Source: Coprococcus aceti (lineage in GTDB: Bacteria; Bacillota; Clostridia; Lachnospirales; Lachnospiraceae). From it: 64,000 bases of DNA. Position 1 is the first letter of the stretch. Every line of letters starts with the position of its first letter. Under the pieces are notes generated by a model. That model worked only from the letters and a program-made list of their open reading frames with translations, was not told the DNA's origin and ran no database searches. Below, in pieces: positions 9,604-17,717 of this stretch. The translations under genes were made by a program, and so were the position numbers. The stretch is from positions 248,001 through 312,000 of the forward strand of contig NZ_JAOQJT010000001.1 in assembly GCF_025567285.1 (NCBI RefSeq), read 5' to 3'.

Positions 9604-11073
9604 TTAAGAATTTATCCTGAATATGAACTCCTCATTTGAAAGCCTTATCACACTGTTATCAGGGATAGCCACATCAACATTGCTGTACACCTGAGTTCCG
9701 TTCAGGAATGTATGGTTTGTTGAGTTGTTATCTCTCAGATAATGTGTTCCATTGATACTGGTGATATAGGCATGTCTTCTACTTATAGACTTGTTTCCTG
9801 TTACCTTATAGTCAACACCCTGATCAGCCTTGCCAATACAGAATACCTGTTTATTAATCTGAACGCTCTCACCCGTAGTCTTTCTGGTGAGGGTCGGCTT
9901 GCTGCCTGTGACAAGTGTTCTGTTGCTGAACAGTGTTGTAGGTGGCTCCTCATCCGGCTGCTCGCTGAGTCTCTTGGCTTCCTCCGCCTTGAGCTTTGCA
10001 AGGCCTGCCTGTCTCTTAGCCTCCTCAGCATTCTTGCGGGCTGCAAATTCTGCCTGCATTCTAGCCTCCTCAGCATGCATCTCCTGCTCTCTGGCACGTC
10101 TTATCTCATCTGCATACTGCGATGAAACCTTCTCTGCCCTGATTCGCTCCTCCTCGGCATTCCTGAACATTTCTTCAGCCTTAAGCCTCTCACTGTCATC
10201 GGAATTGCCCTGATATGAGTACATATCCTGAGCTGTGAGTACCGCTGTCTGCTCATAATCCTTTGCCTCAGCAGTGACCTTCTGTCTCCATATCTCGGCT
10301 TCGACCCTTGCCGCCTCGGCCTTCATACGGGTCTCCTCTGCCTGTCTGGCAACTTCCGCCTGATACTTTGCTTCCTCTATCTGTCTCTTTACCTCATTCT
10401 CGGCCTGCATTCTTGCCTCTTCAGCCTTTCTGGCTGCCTCCTCGGCTTTGTGGATTGCAAGCTCTTTATTATTGTCATTTGAAGTGAGTACCTTACTCTT
10501 GCCCTTTTCACCCTGTATTATAAGGAGCTGACTTGATGCTCTGAGATCTGACACGAATTCATTGAAATGAAATGCATCAAACTCCCTGTGATCGTTGAAA
10601 TAATCAACTATCTGGTTAGCACATTCTATGGCTGGTGTGTGTGCATAGACAAATCCTGACAAGATGCTCTTCACGAACTCCCCAATGTCCTTCTTGTCAA
10701 ATTTGCTTTCAAATGGAAGATACAGAAGCTGTATGGAGAAGTCACTAAATCTCACATACATATAATTCGTATCCCACACTACCTTCTCGGGTGCTAGTCC
10801 ATTCTGTATGACTGACACAAGCTGCTTGCTTATGCTGAATATGTATTCCACCAGTTCATCCCTGAAAACCGGTTTCTGCATTATCTTACTAAGACTCATA
10901 TCCCCATCTATTGAGAATTCGAGTTTTCTTTCCCCCTTAACAAACACTTCCCTGCACATGCTTGTGTTGCCTGCAAAAGGCACATTATAGGCATTCATTT
11001 CATATTTGCTAATAGGAGTAACCTGATCAAGTTTGTATTCAATTTTTATTGAATCTTTTAAAATTTGAGTCAT
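9604..11073 (-). CDS. FHA-domain protein with DUF6382-like N-terminus and long coiled coil
   Basis: 489 residues. The first 190 or so match my recollection of the DUF6382 family. Residues about 195-370 form an Ala/Glu/Arg-rich coiled coil (repeats of EEARMQAE and EEAKRQAGLAKLKAEEA). The last 90 or so are a forkhead-associated domain with the phosphothreonine-binding pattern NKSISRRHAYI and LRDNNSTNHTFLNG. FHA domains bind phosphothreonine peptides made by PknB-type kinases. AGGAGGTGGGG precedes the ATG. It is the first gene of the envelope run and probably acts as a cytoplasmic phospho-dependent adaptor. The threonine motifs TTLFSNRTLVT here and STTVLT in the next protein are candidate ligands. 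Confidence 0.85.
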   Translation of the reverse strand: MTQILKDSIKIEYKLDQVTPISKYEMNAYNVPFAGNTSMCREVFVKGERKLEFSIDGDMSLSKIMQKPVFRDELVEYIFSISKQLVSVIQNGLAPEKVVWDTNYMYVRFSDFSIQLLYLPFESKFDKKDIGEFVKSILSGFVYAHTPAIECANQIVDYFNDHREFDAFHFNEFVSDLRASSQLLIIQGEKGKSKVLTSNDNNKELAIHKAEEAARKAEEARMQAENEVKRQIEEAKYQAEVARQAEETRMKAEAARVEAEIWRQKVTAEAKDYEQTAVLTAQDMYSYQGNSDDSERLKAEEMFRNAEEERIRAEKVSSQYADEIRRAREQEMHAEEARMQAEFAARKNAEEAKRQAGLAKLKAEEAKRLSEQPDEEPPTTLFSNRTLVTGSKPTLTRKTTGESVQINKQVFCIGKADQGVDYKVTGNKSISRRHAYITSINGTHYLRDNNSTNHTFLNGTQVYSNVDVAIPDNSVIRLSNEEFIFRINS

Positions 11074-11148
11074 ACCCCACCTCCTACTATTTCAATAGCC
11101 AATATACCTCTACAGTATAACAGACAAAAAAAGCATATTCAAGGTTAC

Positions 11149-11182
11149 AAAAAAAGGAAGATATATATTACATATATCTTCC
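11149..11182 (-). terminator. Terminator of the tRNA Ser-Asn-Cys operon
   Basis: Perfect 11-bp stem GGAAGATATAT with a five-base loop, followed on the minus strand by seven T residues. It starts eight bases past the tRNA-Cys 3' end. Confidence 0.9.
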
Positions 11183-11189
11183 GCTTGAG

Positions 11190-11260
11190 AGGTGCGAGCC
11201 GGATTTGAACCGGCGATGACGGTGTTGCAGACCGGGGCCTTACCACTTGGCTATCGCACC
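11190..11260 (-). tRNA. tRNA-Cys(GCA)
   Basis: 71-nt cloverleaf. The acceptor arms GGTGCGA and TCGCACC pair fully, the anticodon loop CTGCAAC gives GCA, and the T-arm contains GGTTCAAATCC. CCA is not encoded. It is the last gene of a three-tRNA operon. Confidence 0.95.
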
Positions 11261-11277
11261 ATATTATTTAATTAAAA

Positions 11278-11349
11278 CTCCCCGAGTAGGGCTCGAACCT
11301 ACAACCCCTCGGTTAACAGCCGAGTGCTCTACCATTGAGCTATCGAGGA
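11278..11349 (-). tRNA. tRNA-Asn(GTT)
   Basis: 72-nt cloverleaf with acceptor arms TCCTCGA and TCGGGGA, anticodon loop CTGTTAA (GTT) and T-loop GGTTCGAGCC. It is the middle gene of the operon. Confidence 0.95.
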
Positions 11350-11379
11350 ATAACGTCATAAGCATCTCCAAAAAGGAAA

Positions 11380-11467
11380 CGCAGAAGGAGGGATTTGAAC
11401 CCTCGCGCCGCGCAAACGGCCTACACCCTTAGCAGGGGCGCCTCTTCAGCCACTTGAGTACTTCTGC
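11380..11467 (-). tRNA. tRNA-Ser(GCT)
   Basis: 88-nt class II tRNA with a long variable arm. Acceptor arms GCAGAAG and CTTCTGC, anticodon loop CTGCTAA (GCT), T-loop GGTTCAAATCC. It is the first gene of the operon. Confidence 0.95.
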
Positions 11468-11523
11468 AAAATGCCTAAATAAAAATCTCCTACCAAAGAG
11501 TATTTAATTTTTGACGCTTGTTT

Positions 11524-11552
11524 ATAATACCAAACCTGGCAGTGAATGTCAA
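11524..11552 (-). promoter_or_regulatory. Strong sigma-A promoter of the tRNA operon
   Basis: On the minus strand, a perfect TTGACA (11547-11552), a 17-bp spacer and TATTAT (11524-11529) lie about 57 bp upstream of tRNA-Ser. Confidence 0.85.
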
Positions 11553-11589
11553 GGAGTTTTTACAAGAAAATAATAAGCCAAAAATCGAC

Positions 11590-11618
11590 AAAAAGGCGGA
11601 TACTTTTTTGTATCCGCC
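11590..11618 (-). terminator. Terminator after the fibronectin-III protein gene
   Basis: Nine-bp stem GGCGGATAC with a six-base A/T loop, followed on the minus strand by TTTTT. It lies 33 bp past the stop codon of the fibronectin gene. Confidence 0.88.
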
Positions 11619-11650
11619 CTCTTATCGTTTTGTAGATGTTTCTTACTATC

Positions 11651-12919
11651 TTATCTATAGTAGTAACTGCATCTTATATACTCACAAGCCTGTCCTCTGT
11701 AGGTCTTTCCTCTTACCTTGACAACAGGGATAACATATACTCCAAATGTAGAATATGCCTTAAGACCTCTTATTGTATAAGAGCTGCTCTTAGCACTTAC
11801 CTTTTTCTTTATCCATTTTGCATTTGAAGCGTATGGATTCTTTGTATAGTATACAAGATAATACTTTGTATTTGCTACTTTCTTCCATTTAACCTTTGCA
11901 GCAGTGCTGCTTACAGAAGTTACATTACTCTTCTTTACACATGCCTGAGGTATGATTGTCTTGAATGCTGACCAATCGCTCCAGCACTTAGCACCACCAT
12001 TTGCCTCTTTGTATGCACGGATTCTTACCTTGAATCCCTTGTTGTTGATTGCCTTACGAACCTTTGCGTTGTTGATCTTAACTCTGGTCTTTGTTGTAGC
12101 CTTTGTTGTGTATAATCTGGTCTTTCCGTTGAGAGAGTAGATCTGAACCTGATATCCTGTAGGATAGTCATAGTTTGGATTTGCCTTCCATCCGATTGTT
12201 ATTACATTTCCACTCTTAGCTGGACTCCATATAAGAGTTCCTGCCTTTGCATCGGCAACATACTGTGGGTTAACAGGTGCTGAGTAGAGTGTACCTGTTG
12301 ACTGTCCATAACCAAGTGCTATGTAGTTTGACTCTGATCTCTTATATGAATATACATAATATCCACTATAATGTGTTCCGGCCTTTGCAGGTACAGTTGC
12401 CTTGTTTGTAGTAACATTATACTGAGCCTCAACCTTTGAACCGCTGATCTTGGCAACTACATATCCTGTTACACCTGAAACTCTGTTCCACTGTAAACCG
12501 ATCTTATTCTTTGTGCCTGAAGTCTGCTTTATTGACTTGTAATCTACGCTCTCAGGAGTTGTTATGACCTGAAGAGGATCTGACTGTCCAACAAGCTGCT
12601 TGTTGACATATGTCTGAACTATTACATAGTATGCTCTGCCGGCCTGAAGATTGTAAATATACTTCTTATTTGATGTTGAAGTATAAGAACTTAATGCCTG
12701 ATATCCTGAAGATCTATCCTGGGATAAATACACTAAGTATTCCTCTCCATAATTACCGCTCCACTGAACTGTGACACCTGTCTTGGTATCATCTGTCTGC
12801 TGAAGATTTGTTACTGCTCTTCCTGATGCTGCCGATGCTGTTATTGTCATTGCAAAGAGCATGATTGACATGATTGCAAGGATCAATAACGATCTGTTGA
12901 AAACTTTTTCTCTTCTCAT
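11651..12919 (-). CDS. Secreted fibronectin type III domain protein
   Basis: 422 residues with a signal peptide (about 1-31, hydrophobic core then ASAASG) and three or four fibronectin type III-like modules of about 90 residues (beginning near 36, 125, 225 and 330), recognised by W-x-V/Y patterns such as GLQWNRVSGVTGYVVAKI and KVKWKKVANTKYYLVYY. No enzyme domain, LPXTG or wall-binding repeat is visible. It is probably an extracellular binding or structural protein. AAAGGAG precedes the ATG. It is a single-gene transcript with its own promoter, a palindrome at the start site, and a terminator. Confidence 0.85.
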   Translation of the reverse strand: MRREKVFNRSLLILAIMSIMLFAMTITASAASGRAVTNLQQTDDTKTGVTVQWSGNYGEEYLVYLSQDRSSGYQALSSYTSTSNKKYIYNLQAGRAYYVIVQTYVNKQLVGQSDPLQVITTPESVDYKSIKQTSGTKNKIGLQWNRVSGVTGYVVAKISGSKVEAQYNVTTNKATVPAKAGTHYSGYYVYSYKRSESNYIALGYGQSTGTLYSAPVNPQYVADAKAGTLIWSPAKSGNVITIGWKANPNYDYPTGYQVQIYSLNGKTRLYTTKATTKTRVKINNAKVRKAINNKGFKVRIRAYKEANGGAKCWSDWSAFKTIIPQACVKKSNVTSVSSTAAKVKWKKVANTKYYLVYYTKNPYASNAKWIKKKVSAKSSSYTIRGLKAYSTFGVYVIPVVKVRGKTYRGQACEYIRCSYYYR

Positions 12920-12964
12920 TAAATCTCTCCTTTTTCTTCTTTCCCTTGTTAATACAACAATTAA

Positions 12965-12991
12965 TTTAATATGAGACTAACTCATATTAAA
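12965..12991. repeat. Perfect palindrome at the fibronectin-gene start site, candidate operator or mRNA 5' hairpin
   Basis: TTTAATATGAG, five bases, then its exact complement CTCATATTAAA. It begins immediately downstream of the predicted -10 of the fibronectin gene, so it overlaps the transcription start. A regulator-binding site or a transcript-stabilising hairpin would both fit. Confidence 0.5.
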
Positions 12992-13020
12992 ATTTTACAA
13001 GTTTAATATATTTTAGTCAA
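12992..13020 (-). promoter_or_regulatory. Sigma-A promoter of the fibronectin-III protein gene
   Basis: Minus-strand TTGACT (13015-13020), 17-bp spacer, TAAAAT (12992-12997). The transcript would start near 12985 within the palindrome. Confidence 0.7.
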
Positions 13021-13111
13021 CATTATTGTGACTGTAATATTCAACAATTATTTTGTGCATTTTTGCTAATTCATTGTTGAGATTCTGTATACTTTTTATT
13101 TTATTCCTGTA

Positions 13112-13708
13112 TTATTTATTCTGCTCAAGATAATCCTTTACCGCTGTTTCATACAGGTTGTGTCCCTCTGAATCTATAACCACAATAGCTGGGAAATTCT
13201 CCACTGTCATCTTCCTTATAGCCTCTGTTCCGAGATCATCGTACGCGATCACCTCGGATTTCTTGATACATTTGGAGAGAAGCGCTCCTGCACCGCCAAC
13301 GGCTGCCAGATACACAGCCTTGTTGTCTATTATTGCCTGTATAACCTCCTGGCTTCTCTTTCCCTTTCCTATCATTCCACACAGACCCTTGCTGAGAATG
13401 AGTGGAGTGTATTTGTCCATTCTGCTGCTGGTTGTCGGTCCCGCCGAGCCTATGACCTGTCCAGGTTTTGCCGGTGTCGGTCCGAGATAATATATCACAT
13501 TGCCGTTAAGGTCTATAGGAACTATGCCCTTCTCGTATAACTCAGTTCCACTGGCGTCCACGCATCCTGATTCCATGATGGCATCATACATTCTCTTGTG
13601 TGCGGCATCCCTGGCACTGTACACTATTCCATCTATATATACATAATCCCCTGCCTTGAGGGTCTTTACCTCTTCTCTGTCAAATGGTGCCTTTATATGT
13701 CTATCCAT
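13112..13708 (-). CDS. Class I fumarate hydratase (or tartrate dehydratase), beta subunit
   Basis: 198 residues, matching the C-terminal half of single-chain class I fumarases (FumA/TtdB type). This subunit interconverts fumarate and malate together with the alpha chain. Recognisable motifs are KAGDYVYIDGIVYSARDAAHKR near the start, GPTTSSRMDKYTP, and GKGKRSQEVIQAI. It lies 18 bp after the alpha-subunit gene. Class I [4Fe-4S] fumarases are oxygen-sensitive, which suits an anaerobe. Tartrate dehydratase is a close relative and cannot be excluded, but fumarase is more common in this lineage. Confidence 0.9.
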   Translation of the reverse strand: MDRHIKAPFDREEVKTLKAGDYVYIDGIVYSARDAAHKRMYDAIMESGCVDASGTELYEKGIVPIDLNGNVIYYLGPTPAKPGQVIGSAGPTTSSRMDKYTPLILSKGLCGMIGKGKRSQEVIQAIIDNKAVYLAAVGGAGALLSKCIKKSEVIAYDDLGTEAIRKMTVENFPAIVVIDSEGHNLYETAVKDYLEQNK

Positions 13709-13726
13709 GATGAACCTAACCTCCTC

Positions 13727-14569
13727 CTATAATACTCTCGTAACGTGTCTGTTCACATGACAGCACATATTAACTGCCAATGGCATTCCGGCTATGTGAG
13801 TGGCATATGTCTCTATGTTCACAGCCAGTGCCGTGGTCTTTCCTCCAAGACCGCCAGGTCCTATTCCAGTGTTGTTGATCATCTCCAGAAGCTCACTCTC
13901 TATCCTTGCTATATGCTCTCTGTCTGAGTGAACTCCTACCTTTCTTGTAAGAGCCCTCTTTGCAAGCTTCGCAGCAAGCTCAAAGTCTCCTCCAAGACCC
14001 ACACCTACGAATACGGGAGGACATGCATTTGGTCCGGCATCCTTTACAGCCTGAAGAACAGCAGCCTTCACGCCCTCTTCTCCATCTGCCGGCTTGAGCA
14101 TGTACACCTTGCTCATATTCTCGCTTCCAAATCCCTTTGGAGCTATAGTTATCTCTATTTTATCTCCCGGAACTATATCATAATGTATAATCGCCGGGGT
14201 ATTATCCTTTGTATTTTCTCTGATAAGAGGATCCTTTACCACTGATTTTCTCAGGTATCCGTCAGTGTATCCCTGTCTCACACCTTCGTTTATGGCATCA
14301 GTTATGTTCATTCCTTCTATATGTACATCCTGTCCAACATTCACAAAGAAAACAGCCATTCCCGTATCCTGACAGATAGGAATATCATTCTCCTTTGCTA
14401 TATCCAGATTCTCACACAACTGTCCAAGTATCTGCTTTCCGAGTGGACTGTCCTCAGATTCTACTGAATCCCTGACCGCCTTCTCCATATCCTCAGACAG
14501 ATTTACATTTGCTTCGATGCACATCTCCCTTACATTTCTGGTAATCTCTTCTGCTGCAATAACTCTCAT
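13727..14569 (-). CDS. Class I fumarate hydratase (or tartrate dehydratase), alpha subunit
   Basis: 280 residues, the FeS-binding half of a heterodimeric class I hydratase. The three cluster cysteines are visible in context: IPICQDTGMAVFF, GPNACPPVFVGVGLGG, and NMCCHVNRH near the C-terminus. GPGGLGGKTTALAV is a further family signature. It is followed by the beta subunit and preceded, 28 bp upstream, by a small membrane-protein gene with a promoter, suggesting a three-gene operon. Confidence 0.92.
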   Translation of the reverse strand: MRVIAAEEITRNVREMCIEANVNLSEDMEKAVRDSVESEDSPLGKQILGQLCENLDIAKENDIPICQDTGMAVFFVNVGQDVHIEGMNITDAINEGVRQGYTDGYLRKSVVKDPLIRENTKDNTPAIIHYDIVPGDKIEITIAPKGFGSENMSKVYMLKPADGEEGVKAAVLQAVKDAGPNACPPVFVGVGLGGDFELAAKLAKRALTRKVGVHSDREHIARIESELLEMINNTGIGPGGLGGKTTALAVNIETYATHIAGMPLAVNMCCHVNRHVTRVL

Positions 14570-14597
14570 CTCTTCACCGCCATTTTATAAATTTGTT

Positions 14598-14873
14598 TTA
14601 ATCATCCAGGAACGTATCATCGTTCTTTTTGTAGTTTGGATCTCTCCTGTTCATGATGAATTTGTATATGTATAACACCACTGTAAATATCGCAACAACT
14701 ATGATCATCGCCGCCAATATATATATGATGTTCATTATACTGTAAGAAAGTTCAGACGCCTTCTCGGAACTCTGGAATATCTTGTCCAGTTTTCCTTCCG
14801 TTGTTGCCTCTGTAACTGTAGATGCAGCCGTTGTAGCTGCCGATGCCACCACCTGTATCACATTCGCCGTCAT
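14598..14873 (-). CDS. Small single-pass membrane protein of unknown function
   Basis: 91 residues from ATG at 14873, which is preceded by GGGGGTAAAAGGC. An in-frame start at 15059 is unlikely because that stretch contains the gyrA terminator and this gene's promoter. An Ala/Thr-rich N-terminal segment (VVASAATTAASTVTEATTEG) precedes a membrane helix (about 47-70) and a charged C-terminal tail. No family is recognised. It is the first gene of the fumarase operon; any functional link is untested. Confidence 0.6.
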   Translation of the reverse strand: MTANVIQVVASAATTAASTVTEATTEGKLDKIFQSSEKASELSYSIMNIIYILAAMIIVVAIFTVVLYIYKFIMNRRDPNYKKNDDTFLDD

Positions 14874-14939
14874 GCCTTTTACCCCCAATAATTTTGTTGT
14901 ATTTTCCCATAATTCCAATCTCTTTATAATAACCTTCAA

Positions 14940-14957
14940 AATCCTGCGTTCAGGATT
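14940..14957. repeat. Perfect 7-bp hairpin in the fumarase-operon leader
   Basis: AATCCTG, loop CGTT, CAGGATT. It lies between the predicted promoter (14986-15014) and the first start codon, so it would form in the 5' leader. No long T-run follows, so it is not clearly a terminator. Confidence 0.4.
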
Positions 14958-14985
14958 ATTTTCTCCCAATGTGTAATCCAAGATA

Positions 14986-15014
14986 AGTATATCATAACGG
15001 CTATTTGCACACAA
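14986..15014 (-). promoter_or_regulatory. Promoter of the small membrane protein-fumarase operon
   Basis: Minus-strand TTGTGT (15009-15014), 17-bp spacer, TATACT (14986-14991). The -10 is good and the -35 modest. It sits just after the gyrA terminator. Confidence 0.55.
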
Positions 15015-15038
15015 TCTGTAAACATCCATGGACATAAA

Positions 15039-15087
15039 AAAAGATGTACTGTCTTGCATATTACAACACAGTACATCTATCTTTATT
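15039..15087 (-). terminator. gyrA terminator
   Basis: Minus-strand hairpin AGATGTACTGT ... ACAGTACATCT followed by seven T residues, just past the gyrA stop. It closes the gyrB-gyrA end of the origin cluster. Confidence 0.85.
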
Positions 15088-15098
15088 TGTGATTATAA

Positions 15099-17657
15099 TT
15101 ACTCCTCTGAATTACTCTCGGCATCATTCTCCGTATCGTTCTCTACATTCTCTGATACTTCATTTTCTGCTGATTCTGGATTCTCTGAGTCCTCTGCCTC
15201 TTCATCTTCATCACTTCTTGCAAGCTTTGCAACAGATGCCACAAATGTGTTGCCATCCTTGCCGATATTCATAAGCTTGACACCTGAGGTTATTCTTCCT
15301 ATTACAGTTATATCTGAACAATGCATTCTGATCATGATTCCCTCATTGGTCATCATCATAATGTCATGGTCATTTGTCACGGCCTTTGCGCTGACGATGT
15401 CACCGGTCTTCTCGGTTATCCTGTAACATTTGACACCCTTACCGCCTCTCATCTGAGGGGCAAATTCTGACAGTTCAGTTCTCTTACCCATACCCTTTGT
15501 GGTTACGAAGAGCATCTCGTCGCCCTGAACATCAAGCTGCATTGCTATAACTTCATCGCCCTTGTCGCATCTTATTCCACGTACACCCATGGATGTACGT
15601 CCTGTATCACGGACACATTCCTCATTGAATCTGATACACATACCCTTGGCAGTTACAAGAAATACATCATTCTCACCGCTCGTTGCCTTAACCTCTATGA
15701 GTTCATCTCCCTCATTCAGTGTTATGGCTGCCAGACCGGTCTTTCTTATATTCTCAAATGCCTCTATCTTGGTCTTCTTTACAATACCATTCTTTGTAGC
15801 CATCATGAGATACTTCTTGTCAAATCCGGCTATAGGGATTATGGCTGTTACCTTCTCACCAGGAAGAAGCTGAAGAAGGTTGACTATCGCAACACCCCTT
15901 GCATTACGTCCCGACTCAGGTATCTCGTATCCCTTCATTCTGTATACTCTTCCCATATTGGTGAAGAACATTATGAAGTTGTGGGTATTAGTAAGGAATA
16001 TCTCATCGATTATATCGTTGTCGATGGTGTTCATTCCCTTGATACCCTTGCCGCCTCTGTTCTGTACCTTGAAGGTATCCTTTGGCATTCTCTTGATATA
16101 TCCGAGCTTTGTCATGGAGATAACTATCTCTTCTCTCTTGATAAGCTCTTCATCTGTTATATCATCTGAATATGCAGTTATGGATGTTCTTCTCTCATCA
16201 CCGTACTTGTCAGCTATCGCTGCAAGCTCAGTCTTGATAACTCCAAGAAGCTTATTCTCATCTGCAAGTATCTCCTTGTACTCAGCTATCTTCGCAATAA
16301 GCTCATTGTACTCGTTCTCGATCTTCTCTCTTTCCAGACCTGTCAGAGCACGGAGTCTCATATCAACGATTGCTCCGGCCTGTGCCTCGGAAAGTCCAAA
16401 TCTTTCGATCAGCTTTGCCTTAGCCTCTCCAACATTCTTTGAATTTCTGATGATCGTGATGACCTCATCTATGTTGTCCAGTGCTATGAGATAACCCTGT
16501 AATATGTGGGCTCTCTCCTCAGCCTTGTTCAGATCATACTTTGTTCTTCTTGTGACAACATCCTCCTGATGCTTCAGGTAGTATGTGAGCATGTCCTTGA
16601 TGTTGAGTATCTTAGGTACTCCATCCACCAGAGCCAGCATGATACATCCAAATGTATCCTGGAGCTGTGTGTGTTTGAAGAGCTGGTTGAGTATTACGTT
16701 GGCATTGACATCCTTTCTAAGCTCAATGACAACTCTCATTCCCTCTCTTGAAGACTCATCTCTTATATCTGTGATTCCATCGATTCTCTTGTTCTTGACA
16801 AGATCGACCATATTCTTTATAAGAAGTGATTTATTTACCATATATGGTAGTTCGGTTACAACAATACGGTGCTTTCCGTTGTTCATTGTTTCGATTTCTG
16901 TGATTGCACGTACTTTTATCTTGCCTCGACCTGTTCTATATGCATCGTTTATTCCCTGTCTGCCCAGTATCTGTGCGCCTGTAGGAAAATCCGGACCCTT
17001 TACTATGTCCATGATCTCATCTATCTCTGTCTCACGTCCTTCTTCCACTCTGTTATCGATGATCTTTATGGCTGCATTGATAGTTTCCTTTAAATTATGT
17101 GGTGGAATATTGGTAGCCATACCTACTGCGATACCTGATGTACCATTTACCAATAGGTTGGGATAACGTGATGGTAGTACCACAGGTTCTTTCTCTGTAC
17201 CATCAAAGTTAGGTGTGAAATCAACTGTATCTTTGTTTATATCTGCCATCATCTCCATGGATATCTTGGAAAGTCTTGCCTCTGTATATCGCATGGCAGC
17301 GGCATGGTCACCGTCGACCGATCCAAAGTTTCCATGTCCATCCACAAGTGGATATCTGGTATTCCACTCCTGAGCCAGCTTTACAAGTGCCTCGTATATT
17401 GAACTGTCTCCATGTGGATGATATTTACCCATTGTATCACCGACGATACGGGCACATTTACGGTGTGGCTTATCAGGTCCATTGTTAAGTTCTATCATAG
17501 AATGAAGTATTCTTCGCTGAACAGGTTTAAGACCATCTCTTACATCAGGAAGAGCTCTGGCAGCGATAACGCTCATGGCATAATCTATATATGAACGCTC
17601 CATTGTTTTTTTCAGACCAACTTCATCTATTTTATCAAAAATCTTATCGTCATCCAT
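15099..17657 (-). CDS. gyrA: DNA gyrase subunit A
   Basis: 852 residues from ATG at 17657, chosen because AGAAAGGAAAT lies before it and the protein then begins MDDDKIFDKIDEVGLKK. An upstream in-frame start at 17659-17699 lacks this support. The breakage-reunion domain contains catalytic Tyr124 (AAMRYTEARLS), and the C-terminal pinwheel domain includes the GyrA-box QNRGGKGIKG. At the quinolone-resistance positions it carries Ser85 and Glu89 (PHGDSSIYEA), the sensitive-type residues. The acidic C-terminal tail is typical. gyrA follows gyrB by 60 bp. Confidence 0.98.
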   Translation of the reverse strand: MDDDKIFDKIDEVGLKKTMERSYIDYAMSVIAARALPDVRDGLKPVQRRILHSMIELNNGPDKPHRKCARIVGDTMGKYHPHGDSSIYEALVKLAQEWNTRYPLVDGHGNFGSVDGDHAAAMRYTEARLSKISMEMMADINKDTVDFTPNFDGTEKEPVVLPSRYPNLLVNGTSGIAVGMATNIPPHNLKETINAAIKIIDNRVEEGRETEIDEIMDIVKGPDFPTGAQILGRQGINDAYRTGRGKIKVRAITEIETMNNGKHRIVVTELPYMVNKSLLIKNMVDLVKNKRIDGITDIRDESSREGMRVVIELRKDVNANVILNQLFKHTQLQDTFGCIMLALVDGVPKILNIKDMLTYYLKHQEDVVTRRTKYDLNKAEERAHILQGYLIALDNIDEVITIIRNSKNVGEAKAKLIERFGLSEAQAGAIVDMRLRALTGLEREKIENEYNELIAKIAEYKEILADENKLLGVIKTELAAIADKYGDERRTSITAYSDDITDEELIKREEIVISMTKLGYIKRMPKDTFKVQNRGGKGIKGMNTIDNDIIDEIFLTNTHNFIMFFTNMGRVYRMKGYEIPESGRNARGVAIVNLLQLLPGEKVTAIIPIAGFDKKYLMMATKNGIVKKTKIEAFENIRKTGLAAITLNEGDELIEVKATSGENDVFLVTAKGMCIRFNEECVRDTGRTSMGVRGIRCDKGDEVIAMQLDVQGDEMLFVTTKGMGKRTELSEFAPQMRGGKGVKCYRITEKTGDIVSAKAVTNDHDIMMMTNEGIMIRMHCSDITVIGRITSGVKLMNIGKDGNTFVASVAKLARSDEDEEAEDSENPESAENEVSENVENDTENDAESNSEE

Positions 17658-17717
17658 TTTTTGATTTCCTTTCTCTCGATATTGGTTATGTTCTATCACA
17701 TTTATTTAATCAATATA

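Noticed and set aside
11247..11432. 61-codon frame across tRNA genes
   Set aside because: Overlaps tRNA-Cys, tRNA-Asn and tRNA-Ser on the opposite strand; this is a known source of false genes.
14874..15059. N-terminal extension of the small fumarase-operon membrane protein
   Set aside because: The stretch contains the gyrA terminator and the operon promoter, and ATG at 14873 has a clear ribosome site.
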